Positions 1 to 8,343 are shown, counted from the first letter of the stretch. The stretch is DNA of 64,000 bases from Natronomonas halophila (GCF_013391085.1 NZ_CP058334.1:1674001-1738000); one strand, 5' to 3'. Notes: generated by a model from the letters alone, not told the origin. Translations and numbers: made by a program.

Positions 1-876
1 GAAGGCCGCGTACATCTCCTCGAACGGCTCCTGCGGCCCCGTCAGCGCCGCGATGGCCGCGTGCTGGGAGACGCTCGACGCACAGGCCGTCGTCGATTCG
101 CGGATTTTCGTTACCTCACCGATAATCGATTTCTCGCCGGCCAGCCAGCCGAGCCGCCAGCCCGTCATCGCGTAGGTTTTCGAGCAGGAGCCGACGGTCA
201 GCACGTGGTCGGGATGGCCGGTCAGCGCCGCGATACCGCGCGGCTCCCGGTCGTAGGTCAGCCCCGCGTACACCTCATCGGCGATGACGTGCGCGCCGCA
301 GTCGGCCGCGGCCGCCACGACGGCCCGAATCGGCTCGGGGTCGAAGACCCGGCCGGTCGGGTTCGACGGTGTGGTCAAAATCACGGCACCCGTCTCCGGA
401 CCCATCCGCTGGATGAGGCGGTCGGCATCGAGGTCGTAGCCCTCTTCGACGGGCATCGGCACCTCGACCGGTTCGCCGTCCGCCAGAAACGCCTGCGTCT
501 CGTAGTTCGGCCACGACGGCCCGGGATACAGCAACTTCTCGCCCGGTCCGACGGTCGCCAGCACCGCCAGATGCAGGGCCTCCATCCCGCCGACCGTGAC
601 GACGATTTCATCGATGGCGTGTTCGACGCCGTAATCGCTGGCCATCGCGTCGCTGATTGCCCGCCGACATTCGGGCAGCCCCGCGTTCGAGGTGTAGTGG
701 GTCGCGCCCTCGCGGGCCGCTTCCGCGGCCGCCTCGACGACGTGCTCGGGGGTGTTGAAATCCGGTTCGCCGACTTCGAGGCGGACCAGTTCGCGGTCGA
801 CCGACTCCGCGAGGTCGAACATCACCCGTATCTGGGACCGCTCGGCCCGCCGCACCCGGTCCGTTGGTTGGTGCAT
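1..876 (-). CDS. PLP-dependent class I aminotransferase (3' end cut off by window)
   Basis: The first 292 residues of a fold-type I aminotransferase of the aspartate aminotransferase type, which moves an amino group between an amino acid and a 2-oxo acid using pyridoxal phosphate. Visible motifs: VGEPDFNTP near residue 40, the substrate/PLP region TTPSNPTGRVFDPEP, the Asp of IADEVYAGL, and the PLP-binding Lys at about residue 233 in SCSKTYAMTGWRLG. The family is usually 370-400 residues, so roughly 90 C-terminal residues lie beyond base 1. The ATG at 876 was chosen because the homologous N-terminus begins just after it. It is divergent from the dehydrogenase at 977 with a 100-base shared promoter region. 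The exact substrate cannot be told from sequence alone. Confidence 0.9.
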   Translation of the reverse strand, partial: MHQPTDRVRRAERSQIRVMFDLAESVDRELVRLEVGEPDFNTPEHVVEAAAEAAREGATHYTSNAGLPECRRAISDAMASDYGVEHAIDEIVVTVGGMEALHLAVLATVGPGEKLLYPGPSWPNYETQAFLADGEPVEVPMPVEEGYDLDADRLIQRMGPETGAVILTTPSNPTGRVFDPEPIRAVVAAAADCGAHVIADEVYAGLTYDREPRGIAALTGHPDHVLTVGSCSKTYAMTGWRLGWLAGEKSIIGEVTKIRESTTACASSVSQHAAIAALTGPQEPFEEMYAAF

Positions 877-945
877 GCGCGGGGCTACGACCGGCGGGAG
901 TAAAGCAATCGGGTCATCGGCCGCGCCGAGGTTCCGCGATACGAG

Positions 946-953
946 TTTTTAAC
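946..953 (+). promoter_or_regulatory. TATA-like box for the HisD-family gene
   Basis: An AT-rich run (TTTTTAAC) lies 24-31 bases before the ATG at 977, the spacing expected for a leaderless haloarchaeal transcript. No Shine-Dalgarno sequence is seen before that ATG, which fits. Confidence 0.5.
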
Positions 954-976
954 TCAGATACTGGGGATTGTGAACT

Positions 977-2326
977 ATGAGCACAGAATATCTGAAATCG
1001 GCGGCCGACGCGTCCCTCGAAATCCCACAGGACGTCACGGATTCCGTCCGCGATATCGTCGACACGGTCCGAGAACGCGGCGACGAGGGGGTTCGCGAAC
1101 TCACACGGAAATTCGACGGCGTCGAGCGCGAGGCTCTCCGGGTGAGCGACGAGGAAATCGACGCGGCGGCGGAGTCGCTTACCGACGCCGAGCGGCGAGC
1201 CATTGACAACACCGTCGAGAACGTCCGTGAGTTCCACGAAGAACAGTTCTCGCACCTCGACGGCTTCGAGCGGGAGTTCGGGGAGGGAATCACCCTCGGG
1301 ACGCGACTGGTGCCGGTCGAACGGGCTGGCGTGTACGTCCCCGGCGGCCGCAAACCGCTGGTCGCGGCGCCGGCGATGACCATCGTCCCGGCGACCGTCG
1401 TCGGCGTGGACACCGTCGTCGCCTGTGCACCGCCTCAGTCGGACGGGTCGGTACAGGCCGCCCAACTGTACGCCATGGACCGGGCCGGCGCGGACGAAAT
1501 CTACGTCGCGGGCGGCGCCCAGGCCGTCGCGTCGATGGCCTACGGGACCAAAACCATCCCCAGCGTCGACGAGATAACCGGGCCGGGCAACGTCTACGTC
1601 ATCGAGGCCAAACGGCAGGTGTTCGGCCACGTCGGCATCGACTTCCTCGCCGGGCCCACGGAGGTGCTGATAATTGCCGACGAGACGGCCGACCCCGCGT
1701 TGGTCGCGACCGACCTGCTCGCGCAGGCCGAACACGACCCGCGCTCGCGGGCCATCCTCGTCGCGACGGACCGGGACATCGCCGAGGCGACCGTCGACGA
1801 GGTCCACGAGCAACTCCCGGACCTCCACACTGAGGAGGTCGCAGGGGAGTGCTGGGAGGAAAACGGCGAGGTCATCCTCGCCGACGACCTCGATGCCGCG
1901 GCCGCCGTCGCCAACGACTACGCCCCCGAACACCTGCAGGTGATGACCGACGAGCCCCGGGGGCTCCTCGAGGACCTCCACAACTACGGGTCGCTGTTCC
2001 TCGGCCACCACGCCCCGGTCGTCTTCGGCGACAAGGCCGTCGGGACGAACCACACGCTCCCGACGCTGGAGGTCGCGAAATACAGCGGCGGCATCAACGT
2101 GACCACCTACCTGAAGATGCTGACCCATCAGGAACTGACCACCGAAGGCGCCGACGACATCGCGCCGTGGGCCGCGAAAATCTGCGAAATCGAAGGGACC
2201 CACGCCCACCAGATTTCCGCCGAGAAACGCATCCGGTCGGAGGAGTCACGAGGCCTTGCCCGGAGTCTCGACCTCGAACCAGGTGGCGGCGTCGACCTAG
2301 AGGGGGAGAGAGAGGAAGAACGATGA
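977..2326 (+). CDS. HisD-family NAD-dependent alcohol dehydrogenase, sulfopropanediol dehydrogenase (HpsN)-like
   Basis: 449 residues with full HisD-family architecture: a zinc site around Gln249/His252 (AQAEHDP) and the catalytic Glu-His pair at about 318-319 (PEHLQV). HisD oxidises histidinol to histidine, but several signatures read like HpsN, which oxidises 2,3-dihydroxypropane-1-sulfonate to sulfolactate: VYVPGGRKPLVAAP, GPGNVYVIEAKRQVFG, IDFLAGPTEVLI, GTNHTLPTLEVAKYSGG and the tail YLKMLTHQELTT. True HisD usually has AGPSE and AKREVYG at the corresponding places. The gene overlaps the following SDR gene (ATGA, 2323-2326), so the two are probably translationally coupled, and no other his gene is nearby. 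The comparison is from memory of family sequences; hisD remains the alternative. Confidence 0.8.
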   Translation: MSTEYLKSAADASLEIPQDVTDSVRDIVDTVRERGDEGVRELTRKFDGVEREALRVSDEEIDAAAESLTDAERRAIDNTVENVREFHEEQFSHLDGFEREFGEGITLGTRLVPVERAGVYVPGGRKPLVAAPAMTIVPATVVGVDTVVACAPPQSDGSVQAAQLYAMDRAGADEIYVAGGAQAVASMAYGTKTIPSVDEITGPGNVYVIEAKRQVFGHVGIDFLAGPTEVLIIADETADPALVATDLLAQAEHDPRSRAILVATDRDIAEATVDEVHEQLPDLHTEEVAGECWEENGEVILADDLDAAAAVANDYAPEHLQVMTDEPRGLLEDLHNYGSLFLGHHAPVVFGDKAVGTNHTLPTLEVAKYSGGINVTTYLKMLTHQELTTEGADDIAPWAAKICEIEGTHAHQISAEKRIRSEESRGLARSLDLEPGGGVDLEGEREEER

Positions 2327-3099
2327 CGCTCGAAGACACCACCGCCTTCGTCACCGGCGCGAGTCAGGGTCTCGGCCGGGCCATCGCGCTGCAACTCGCC
2401 GACGAGGGCGCCAACGTCGCGCTGGCGGCCCGCAGCGACGGCATCTACGAGACGGCCGCCGAATTCGACGACGAATCCCGAGCCTTACCCGTCGAAACCG
2501 ACGTGACCGACGAGGAGTCGGTCGCGTCGGCCATCGAGGAGACCGTCGAGGAGTTCGGCGGCCTCGACTGTCTCGTCAACAACGCGGGCATCGCCGGGCC
2601 GACGGCCCCCGTCGAGGACGTCTCGGTCGACGAGTGGGAGCACACGATGGACGTCAACGTGACTGGCATCCTCCGGTGTGTCAAGCACGCGTCGCCGCAC
2701 CTCCGAGAAAGCGACCACGGCAGCGTCGTCAACATCTCCTCTATCACCGGCAAACGGCCGTTGGAGGGCCGGACACCCTATGCGGCCTCGAAGATGGCCG
2801 TCATCGGTGTCACGCGGACGCTCGCGTTCGAACTCGGCGAGGACGACGTGACCGTCAACGCCATCTGTCCGGGCGGGGTCCGCGGGGACCGCATCGACCG
2901 CGTCATCGAAAAGCAGGCCGAACAGCGGGGACTCTCCTTCGAGGAGGCCAAACGGGAGGCCTTGACCGGCGACACCGCCCTCGGGCGCCTGACCGAACCC
3001 GAGGATGTTTCCGAGATGGTCGCCTATCTCGCGAGCGACAAGGCGCGTAACGTGACCGCCCAAGACATCAACATCGACGCCGGCACCATCTGGTACTGA
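2323..3099 (+). CDS. Short-chain dehydrogenase/reductase coupled to the HisD-like gene
   Basis: 258-residue classical SDR, an NAD(P)-dependent alcohol oxidoreductase. It shows the cofactor motif TGASQGLG near residue 10, LVNNAGIAGP near 85, the catalytic Ser in NISSIT, and the YxxxK pair Tyr153/Lys157 (YAASK). The ATG at 2323 shares bases with the upstream stop codon; a longer reading frame upstream is only the shadow of that gene. Oxidation of a diol or its reverse by the two neighbouring enzymes would make sense, and known dihydroxypropane-sulfonate pathways do pair an HpsN-type enzyme with SDRs, but the substrate is an inference. Downstream, the convergent PQQ-propeller gene ends 12 bases away. 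Confidence 0.85.
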   Translation: MTLEDTTAFVTGASQGLGRAIALQLADEGANVALAARSDGIYETAAEFDDESRALPVETDVTDEESVASAIEETVEEFGGLDCLVNNAGIAGPTAPVEDVSVDEWEHTMDVNVTGILRCVKHASPHLRESDHGSVVNISSITGKRPLEGRTPYAASKMAVIGVTRTLAFELGEDDVTVNAICPGGVRGDRIDRVIEKQAEQRGLSFEEAKREALTGDTALGRLTEPEDVSEMVAYLASDKARNVTAQDINIDAGTIWY

Positions 3100-3111
3100 C
3101 CGTCTGTTAGG

Positions 3112-4458
3112 TCACGATTCCGGTCCGAGACAGTAGGCGTGACCGGGGGTTTCGACGACCGTTTCGGCGTCGCTCCAGTAGCCGCTGAGGTCGGCCCGTT
3201 CGGCGTAATAAACCCGCCCGTCGTGGGGGACCGCTTCGCTCGTCACGTGGCCGTTGTTCGGGACCCGCCAGCGGATGGCGCCAGTCTCCTTGTCGAGCGC
3301 GTACAGGTGCGTATCGTAGGACCCGACCAGCACGCTCTCGGCGGTTACCGACAGCGACCCGATGACGTGGCCGCCGACGTTTCGCGACCACAGTTCCTCG
3401 CCCGTCTCGGTGTCCAGCGCGTAGATATGGTGGTCGTCGCTGCCCATGAAGACGACGCCCGCGTCGGGGTCGATGCCCGGGTTCGACATGATGACCTCTC
3501 CGGTCTCGAAGGACCACTCCTCGCTGCCGTCTTCGAGGTCGAGACAGTAGAAGTGGCCGTCCCACGACCCGACGAAGGCCTTGCCCTCGTAGGTCGGAAT
3601 GGTGCCCTTGATTTCGGCACCCGTCTGGAACTCCCAGGCGAACTCCATGGAGGGGAACTCCCAGCAGTAACAGACGCCGTCGTTCGACCCGGTGATGATG
3701 CGCTCGGTCGCGGGGTCGATGGCAAAGGAGGGGTGTGGCATCCCCCACAGGCGGTCGTCGTGCCACAGCGGCGCGCCCGTCTCGGCGTCCAGCGCCCACG
3801 CCGTCCCCGATGGCTCCTGCCACGGGTAGTTGTACTCGGCGACGACGTAGATGACGCCGTCCCAGTAGACCGGGCTGGAGCCGATGGCGAGGGCGCCGCG
3901 GAGGCGCCAGTTGGAGGTCTTCCAGACCCGCTCGCCCGTCGCCACGTCGAAGGCGTACATCGCGCCGTCGTAGCCGCCGACGTAGGCCGTCCCATCGACG
4001 ATGAGCGGCGTCCCGTGGATGCCGAGGTTCGTCGCGCCGGTCTGAGCGGTCCACACCTGCTCGCCGTCGGGCCGCACCGCATGGACCTTCCCCGTGTCGG
4101 CCGGGATAATCAGCGTCTCGCCGTCCGGCGTCGGCCGCGGACTCGCCTTCGCCGCCGTGTGGCCGATTTCGTTTATCGGCATCGACCACTCTTTTTCGAC
4201 CGACTCGGGGACGACGGCATCCGGATAGTAGCCGAGCCGTCGCGTCCCCTCTCGGAACATCGTCACGCCGTCATCGTCCGGATACGTCTCGTCGTAAGGC
4301 AGCGGTTCCGGGTCGAACGCCTCTTGGCTCCGGTCGTAGCCCCGACCGGGAAGGGTACAGCCGGCGAGGCTAGCGGTCGCCGCGAGGCCGACGCTCTGCA
4401 ACAATCGGCGTCGACTGGTTGTGCGACCCGTTCGCCCGCTGTCGTTCGACCCGGACAT
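3112..4458 (-). CDS. PQQ-type beta-propeller lipoprotein with Tat signal
   Basis: 448 residues. The N-terminus carries a twin-arginine signal (SRRRLLQSVGLA) followed by a lipobox (SLAGC, Cys near residue 34), so the protein is exported folded and lipid-anchored outside the membrane. The body is a run of PQQ-enzyme/BamB-type blades: repeated segments such as YAFDVATGERVW, YALDTETGEELW and YALDKETGAIRW at roughly 40-residue spacing, giving a seven- or eight-bladed propeller. There is no catalytic domain, so a binding or scaffold role is more likely than a quinoprotein dehydrogenase. It is alone as a transcription unit, convergent with the SDR at 2323. A TATA-like ATATAT run lies about 28 bases upstream of the ATG. 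Confidence 0.85.
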   Translation of the reverse strand: MSGSNDSGRTGRTTSRRRLLQSVGLAATASLAGCTLPGRGYDRSQEAFDPEPLPYDETYPDDDGVTMFREGTRRLGYYPDAVVPESVEKEWSMPINEIGHTAAKASPRPTPDGETLIIPADTGKVHAVRPDGEQVWTAQTGATNLGIHGTPLIVDGTAYVGGYDGAMYAFDVATGERVWKTSNWRLRGALAIGSSPVYWDGVIYVVAEYNYPWQEPSGTAWALDAETGAPLWHDDRLWGMPHPSFAIDPATERIITGSNDGVCYCWEFPSMEFAWEFQTGAEIKGTIPTYEGKAFVGSWDGHFYCLDLEDGSEEWSFETGEVIMSNPGIDPDAGVVFMGSDDHHIYALDTETGEELWSRNVGGHVIGSLSVTAESVLVGSYDTHLYALDKETGAIRWRVPNNGHVTSEAVPHDGRVYYAERADLSGYWSDAETVVETPGHAYCLGPES

Positions 4459-4545
4459 TGACCGTCCGTACAGACGCGGCGGATATATGTATCGTGGTCG
4501 GCGGTTCGCGAAGCGTGTAGCTACGCGGTGAACGTTCGGAAGAAG

Positions 4546-4618
4546 TAGTCCCGGCTGGATTCGAACCAGCGTTGTGGGCCCCAGAAGCCCACGTGATTGG
4601 CCACTACACTACGGGACT
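4546..4618 (-). tRNA. tRNA-Gln (anticodon CUG)
   Basis: A 73-base cloverleaf reads on the minus strand: acceptor stem AGTCCCG/CGGGACT, anticodon stem TGGGC/GCCCA with loop TTCTGGG (anticodon CTG, for the codon CAG), and a T-arm GCTGG/CCAGC around TTCGAAT. No CCA is encoded and no intron is apparent. A TATA-like ATAAATA about 30 bases before the 5' end overlaps the stop codon of the HNH gene upstream. Confidence 0.95.
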
Positions 4619-4645
4619 GCGTGCACACGAAGGAATGCCACGGGA

Positions 4646-5467
4646 CTATTTATGATTGTCGTGTTCGCCCGACGCTGCCTCCGGCGTCGGCGGCACGAAA
4701 TGCGCCCGCCGATGGCAGTTCGCACACAGTAGCTCGCACTTGTCAATCTCCGCTTCGATGACCGGCCGTGGGCGGTCATCCGCAACCAACCGTGCGATAG
4801 TGTCGGCCTTCTCACCGACGTGATGGAAATCGAGGCAAGCCGGGTCGGTCTCGCCGCAGGTCGCACACCCGCCCCGGTTTCGTTTCCGTTCGAACACCCA
4901 GTTTCGCAGTTCCTCGGTCGGTGGCGTGTGATGCTCCAGCCGATGGCAGTTCGCACAGAGCACATCGCAGCCCTCGATTTCGTCCCGAAGCGCCGCTTTG
5001 CCGTATCCGTGCGTTACCATCGTCCCCACGTCCATCTCCTTTTCCGAGGGCTGTCTGTGGTGGAAGTCGAGACACGCGGGGTCGCTTTCGCCACACCGAA
5101 CACAGCCGCGTTCCGCCTTGTATTCGTTGAGCCACTGGCGGAGTTTCGCCCGCCGCCTGCGAGTCCGCTCGGCGTTCCGCTCGCGGTTTCGATAGTGCCA
5201 CCGCTGGTCGACCGAGAGTTCCGACCATTCCATCTCATCTGGGAGTTCGACATCAGCGGGTTTCTCGCTAACTCGCGCCCCCGTCGAGGGCTCGATGTCC
5301 AGCCCGGTAGCCTCTTTCGCGGCGTTCCAGCCGCCGAGTTGCCGAATGATGGTCGCCGAGGCAGGCGTCAGCCCCAACGCCTCGTATTCGGCTTTCGTCG
5401 GCGACTTGTCCAACCGGTCGGCCGCTTCCCGAAGGGCGTCGATGCATTCGGGTTTCGGCGTCGCCAT
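4646..5467 (-). CDS. Protein with homing-endonuclease-type repeat and two tandem HNH-like zinc domains
   Basis: 273 residues. Residues about 8-55 look like the helical HNH-associated (homing endonuclease associated) DNA-binding repeat: spaced Ala/Leu residues, [12 protein letters not shown] and [12 protein letters not shown]. An Arg-rich helix ([17 protein letters not shown]) follows. Then come two copies of a treble-clef HNH-like module, each with Cxx[11 protein letters not shown] and LCANCHR, so all zinc Cys and the His-His pair are duplicated. It is likely a DNA-binding or nicking protein, possibly a domesticated homing endonuclease. It sits directly upstream of, and co-oriented with, tRNA-Gln, whose promoter overlaps its stop codon. 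A TATA box lies at 5490-5499. Catalytic activity is not proven; each module has HH but the downstream Asn/His needs alignment. Confidence 0.7.
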   Translation of the reverse strand: MATPKPECIDALREAADRLDKSPTKAEYEALGLTPASATIIRQLGGWNAAKEATGLDIEPSTGARVSEKPADVELPDEMEWSELSVDQRWHYRNRERNAERTRRRRAKLRQWLNEYKAERGCVRCGESDPACLDFHHRQPSEKEMDVGTMVTHGYGKAALRDEIEGCDVLCANCHRLEHHTPPTEELRNWVFERKRNRGGCATCGETDPACLDFHHVGEKADTIARLVADDRPRPVIEAEIDKCELLCANCHRRAHFVPPTPEAASGEHDNHK

Positions 5468-5489
5468 ATCCTCGCTGGCCGCCCTCTAG

Positions 5490-5499
5490 TATAAAAACC
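5490..5499 (-). promoter_or_regulatory. TATA box for the double-HNH gene
   Basis: GGTTTTTATA on the minus strand is centred 27 bases upstream of the ATG at 5467, the leaderless spacing. No Shine-Dalgarno motif precedes that ATG. Confidence 0.6.
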
Positions 5500-5577
5500 G
5501 TGCCGCGCAGCGGAAGTGTCAGCGGCCGCCTCACCGGAACCGACACCGACATACCGACGCCGCCGAGACTGACGCCC

Positions 5578-6159
5578 ATGTACGTCGGACGTTTCATCGT
5601 CGTCGCACCGGACCGCGCGGCCTACCGCGTCTCCTCGCGGTCGTTCCCGAACCGGCAGGTCATCCAGCGCGAGGGGGCCCTCACCGTCGCGCCGACGCCG
5701 GACGCGCCGGAGACGGACAACCCCTATATCTCGTATAACTGCCTGCGAACGACCGACGGCGGCGACTTCGCCGTCATCGGCAACGGCACGCAGGTCGACC
5801 CCATCACCGAAAAGCTCGAACTCGGCTATCCGGCGCGTGACGCCCTGGTCGAACCGCTGCTCGCGCTGGATTACGAGAAGGACGACTACGACACGCCCCG
5901 CATCGCGGGCGTCGTCGGCGACGAGGAGAGTTACATCGGCATCGTCCGCCGAGATGCCATGCTCGTCCACGCTGTCGAGGAACCGACGCTGGTCGCGACC
6001 TACGAGAAGGACCGCCCGGAAGCGACCGACCTCGACGCGACCGACCCGGAAGCGATGGCCCGAGAACTCTACGACCGGGACCTCGAACACCCGGTCTGTG
6101 CGGCGGCGGTGGCCAACACCGACGACGGCTTCGAGACCGGCTTTTATAACGGCGAGTAG
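5578..6159 (+). CDS. purO: Archaeal IMP cyclohydrolase
   Basis: 193 residues. PurO closes the ring of FAICAR to give IMP, the last step of purine biosynthesis in archaea lacking bacterial-type PurH cyclohydrolase. The N-terminus [11 protein letters not shown] and segments such as [19 protein letters not shown] and [13 protein letters not shown] match the family, and the length is normal (about 200 residues). The ATG at 5578 was preferred over an in-frame ATG at 5500 because PurO proteins begin at MYVGRF and the extra 26 residues look non-coding. Divergent from the HNH gene, convergent with the histidine kinase. No other pur gene is in the window. Confidence 0.93.
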   Translation: MYVGRFIVVAPDRAAYRVSSRSFPNRQVIQREGALTVAPTPDAPETDNPYISYNCLRTTDGGDFAVIGNGTQVDPITEKLELGYPARDALVEPLLALDYEKDDYDTPRIAGVVGDEESYIGIVRRDAMLVHAVEEPTLVATYEKDRPEATDLDATDPEAMARELYDRDLEHPVCAAAVANTDDGFETGFYNGE

Positions 6160-6190
6160 CGGGCCGAGGTCGGCTGTCGGCCGTCGAGGG

Positions 6191-7264
6191 CTATTCCTGT
6201 TGGAGGCGGATGCGGACGCTGTTGCCGCCCAAATCGCTGTCCTCGAAGGCGAGTTCGCCGCCGGAGCGGTCGACGATCCATTTGACGAGCCAGAGGCCGA
6301 GGCCGCTGCCGTGGTGTTTCGGCGTGATATCCGCGTCGCCGGTGACGACGTTGCGCTCCATCGGCGGGATGCGCGGCGCGTCGTCGTCGACGATGATATC
6401 CGCCCATCCGCCGTTCTCGATGCTCTCGATGCGGACCCGGACGGTCGGTTCGTCGTCGGGGTTGTGCTCGATGGCGTTCTCGACGACGTTCTCGATGGCG
6501 AGTTGGAGGCGCGGAATCGCCGAAACGGTCATCGAATCCGGGATATCGAGGTCGACCGTCGCGTTCGGATGCGCGTTGCGGAGTTGTTCGACCGTGGCCC
6601 GGACCAGCGGCACGCAATCCAGCGGCGCGGCGTCGGAATCCGGCGACTGCAGTACATCGTCTATCTGTGCCGCATCGCCCGCCAGACCGAGCAATCGCTC
6701 GGCGCGCCGGTTGATGACCGTCGCCGTCCGGACGGCGTCCTCGTTGTCGCCGTCGAGTACCTCCAGCAACTGCGCCGAGTTGCCTTCGATGATGTTGGCC
6801 TCCGTCCGCAGGGTGTGCCGCAGGACGCGCGTGACGACCTGCAGTTGGCGTTCCTTCCGGTTGATTTCGGTCAGGTCGGTGTAGACGGCGAAGCCGTCGA
6901 TTCCGGATGACTCCGAGGTGTAGGGAATCCCGCGATAGAGGAACTCACGGAGGCCGTCGGCGGTCCGGCGCTGGACCCGCCGATAGTTGATTTCGCCCGA
7001 GGCGGTCCGCGAGTCGAGCGTGTCGGCCTCGTCGGTGAGCCACTCGGGGACGATGTGGTCGTTGAGCGGCGTATCCACCACCTCGGCGCGCTCGTAGCCG
7101 AACAACTCGACGAACGACTCGTTGACGCTCCTGATAACCGGTTCGTCGTCGACGAGTTCGAAGGCGACGACGGCGTCCTGTATGTGGCCGAGGAGATGGC
7201 GCAACCCTTCGGGTTCGTCGACCGGGAACAACTCCGTCTCAGTATCGTGTTCGTTAATATGCAT
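6191..7264 (-). CDS. PAS-domain sensor histidine kinase
   Basis: 357 residues, no membrane segment, so a soluble cytoplasmic sensor. A PAS domain covers about residues 20-140 (SVNESFVELFGYERAEVVD ending in YTDLTEINRKERQL). The phosphoacceptor helix is haloarchaeal in style, VTRVLRHTLRTEANIIEG (His near residue 150). The ATPase domain has an N-box IENVVENAIEHN and a G-box GSGLGLWLVKWIVD at about residue 325. No response regulator lies next to it, so its partner is unknown. The preceding 168 bases (7265-7432) are AT-rich and hold the divergent promoters of this gene and the phosphoesterase. Confidence 0.9.
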   Translation of the reverse strand: MHINEHDTETELFPVDEPEGLRHLLGHIQDAVVAFELVDDEPVIRSVNESFVELFGYERAEVVDTPLNDHIVPEWLTDEADTLDSRTASGEINYRRVQRRTADGLREFLYRGIPYTSESSGIDGFAVYTDLTEINRKERQLQVVTRVLRHTLRTEANIIEGNSAQLLEVLDGDNEDAVRTATVINRRAERLLGLAGDAAQIDDVLQSPDSDAAPLDCVPLVRATVEQLRNAHPNATVDLDIPDSMTVSAIPRLQLAIENVVENAIEHNPDDEPTVRVRIESIENGGWADIIVDDDAPRIPPMERNVVTGDADITPKHHGSGLGLWLVKWIVDRSGGELAFEDSDLGGNSVRIRLQQE

Positions 7265-7435
7265 TATTGTCTTCCTAAGTCTGTTTTCTGTGTCTGTTTG
7301 GTCGGTTAATCCTGCATACTGAAAAAGAACACTGTGTATATTCCTCTAGAAATTTAATCTATATTCAGACGAACAGCCATCCGGTCGGATGCCGGCGGCG
7401 GATATTTATCCCGACGCGGGCCGAACCGTCGGGTG

Positions 7436-8095
7436 ATGCAAGTCGGGGTTATCTCTGATATTCACGCGAACCGGGTCGCGCTCGATGCGGTCCTCGACGA
7501 TATGCCCGAGGTGGACGCGCTGGTCTGTGCGGGGGACGTGGTGGGGTACAACCCGTGGCCGGGCGACTGCGTCGACGCGATGCGCGAGCGCGACGTGCCG
7601 ACGATAATGGGGAACCACGACCGCTCGGTCGTGACGGGGACGGGCTATCCCGGCAACCGGATGGCCGACGCGGGGGTCCATCACGCCATCGACGAACTCG
7701 ACGATGACCAGATGGCGTGGCTTCGCTCGCTGCCCGAGGAGCGAACCTGTTTCGACGGTCGGATGAAAATCGTCCACGGCCATCCCGACGACCCGAACCG
7801 CTACACCCATCCGGGGCTGTTCTCCGAGGACCTGCTCGACGACGAGGACGTGCTCGTGATGGGCCACACGCACGTTCAGCACTACGAAGTCTACGACGAC
7901 GGCGTCGTCATGAATCCGGGCAGCGTCGGCCAGCCGCGGGACAGCGACCCCAAAGCCGCCTATGCCATCGTCGACCTCGACGAGTTGGCCGTCGAGGAGT
8001 ACCGGGTGGCGTACGACATCGAGGCGGTCATCGAAGCCATCGAGGATGCCGGATTACCCGAGGACACGGGCAAGCGGTTGCGGAAAGGGCGGTAG
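7436..8095 (+). CDS. Calcineurin-like metallophosphoesterase (YfcE/MJ0936 type)
   Basis: 219 residues with all five metal-binding blocks of the family: ISDIHAN (residues 6-12), GDVVGYNPWPGD, GNHD, HGHPDD and GHTHVQ. Proteins of this type hydrolyse phosphodiesters with Mn2+ or similar metals; the physiological substrate is unknown. A GTG directly before the ATG could also start it; the ATG at 7436 gives the family N-terminus MQVGVISDIH. A TATA-like ATATTTATC lies about 20-27 bases upstream. The gene runs straight into hairpin element copy 1, which begins at the base after its stop codon. Confidence 0.88.
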   Translation: MQVGVISDIHANRVALDAVLDDMPEVDALVCAGDVVGYNPWPGDCVDAMRERDVPTIMGNHDRSVVTGTGYPGNRMADAGVHHAIDELDDDQMAWLRSLPEERTCFDGRMKIVHGHPDDPNRYTHPGLFSEDLLDDEDVLVMGHTHVQHYEVYDDGVVMNPGSVGQPRDSDPKAAYAIVDLDELAVEEYRVAYDIEAVIEAIEDAGLPEDTGKRLRKGR

Positions 8096-8303
8096 AGAAA
8101 GAGCATACGCCGAGCGTAGTCGTTCGAGAGAGCAAAGCTCTCTCGTGATGACGAAAGACGCCGAGAGCGTCTTTCGAACCACGAGGCGTTTCACCGCGCG
8201 AGCGAAGCGAGCGCGGGACCAAGGCCCGACCGCAGGGAGGGCCGCCGTGTCTTTTTCATCGAAGTTTTTGCCGGCGCGCGAAGCGCGCCGTGCAAAAAGT
8301 TCG
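8096..8303 (-). repeat. Dispersed hairpin element, copy 1
   Basis: One of four copies in the window. On the minus strand it starts CGAACTTTTTGCACGG, forms a long hairpin (8260-8303, stem GGCGCGC closed by TTC), continues CAAAAACTTCGATGAAAAAG at about 8250-8269, then GGTCGGGCCTTGGTCCCGCG, a second hairpin with CCGCGC/GCGCGG arms, two further perfect hairpins (CGAAAGACGC/GCGTCTTTCG and CGAGAGAGC/GCTCTCTCG), and ends near a GTATGCTCTTTC tail beside the phosphoesterase stop codon. T-runs occur in both directions, so it may also end transcripts. No ORF is credible inside. Confidence 0.8.
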
Positions 8304-8343
8304 GTTCGAAGCCCTTTTGCCCGATAGCACCGCAAAACCGAGT

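Noticed and set aside
914-2209. 431-codon minus-strand ORF opposite the HisD-like gene
   Set aside because: Antisense shadow of a GC-rich gene: composition is Arg/Gly/Val-rich and lacks motifs, while the plus strand carries a full enzyme family.
3139-4461. 440-codon plus-strand ORF opposite the PQQ propeller
   Set aside because: Shadow frame; the minus strand encodes a complete Tat lipoprotein with blade repeats.
4546-4618. Integration (att) site at tRNA-Gln
   Set aside because: No partial duplicate of the tRNA 3' end and no integrase gene were seen in the window.
8180-8220. GCGAGCGAAGCGAGCGC-type runs as a possible CRISPR repeat
   Set aside because: They are parts of hairpins in intergenic elements, not regularly spaced with unique spacers.
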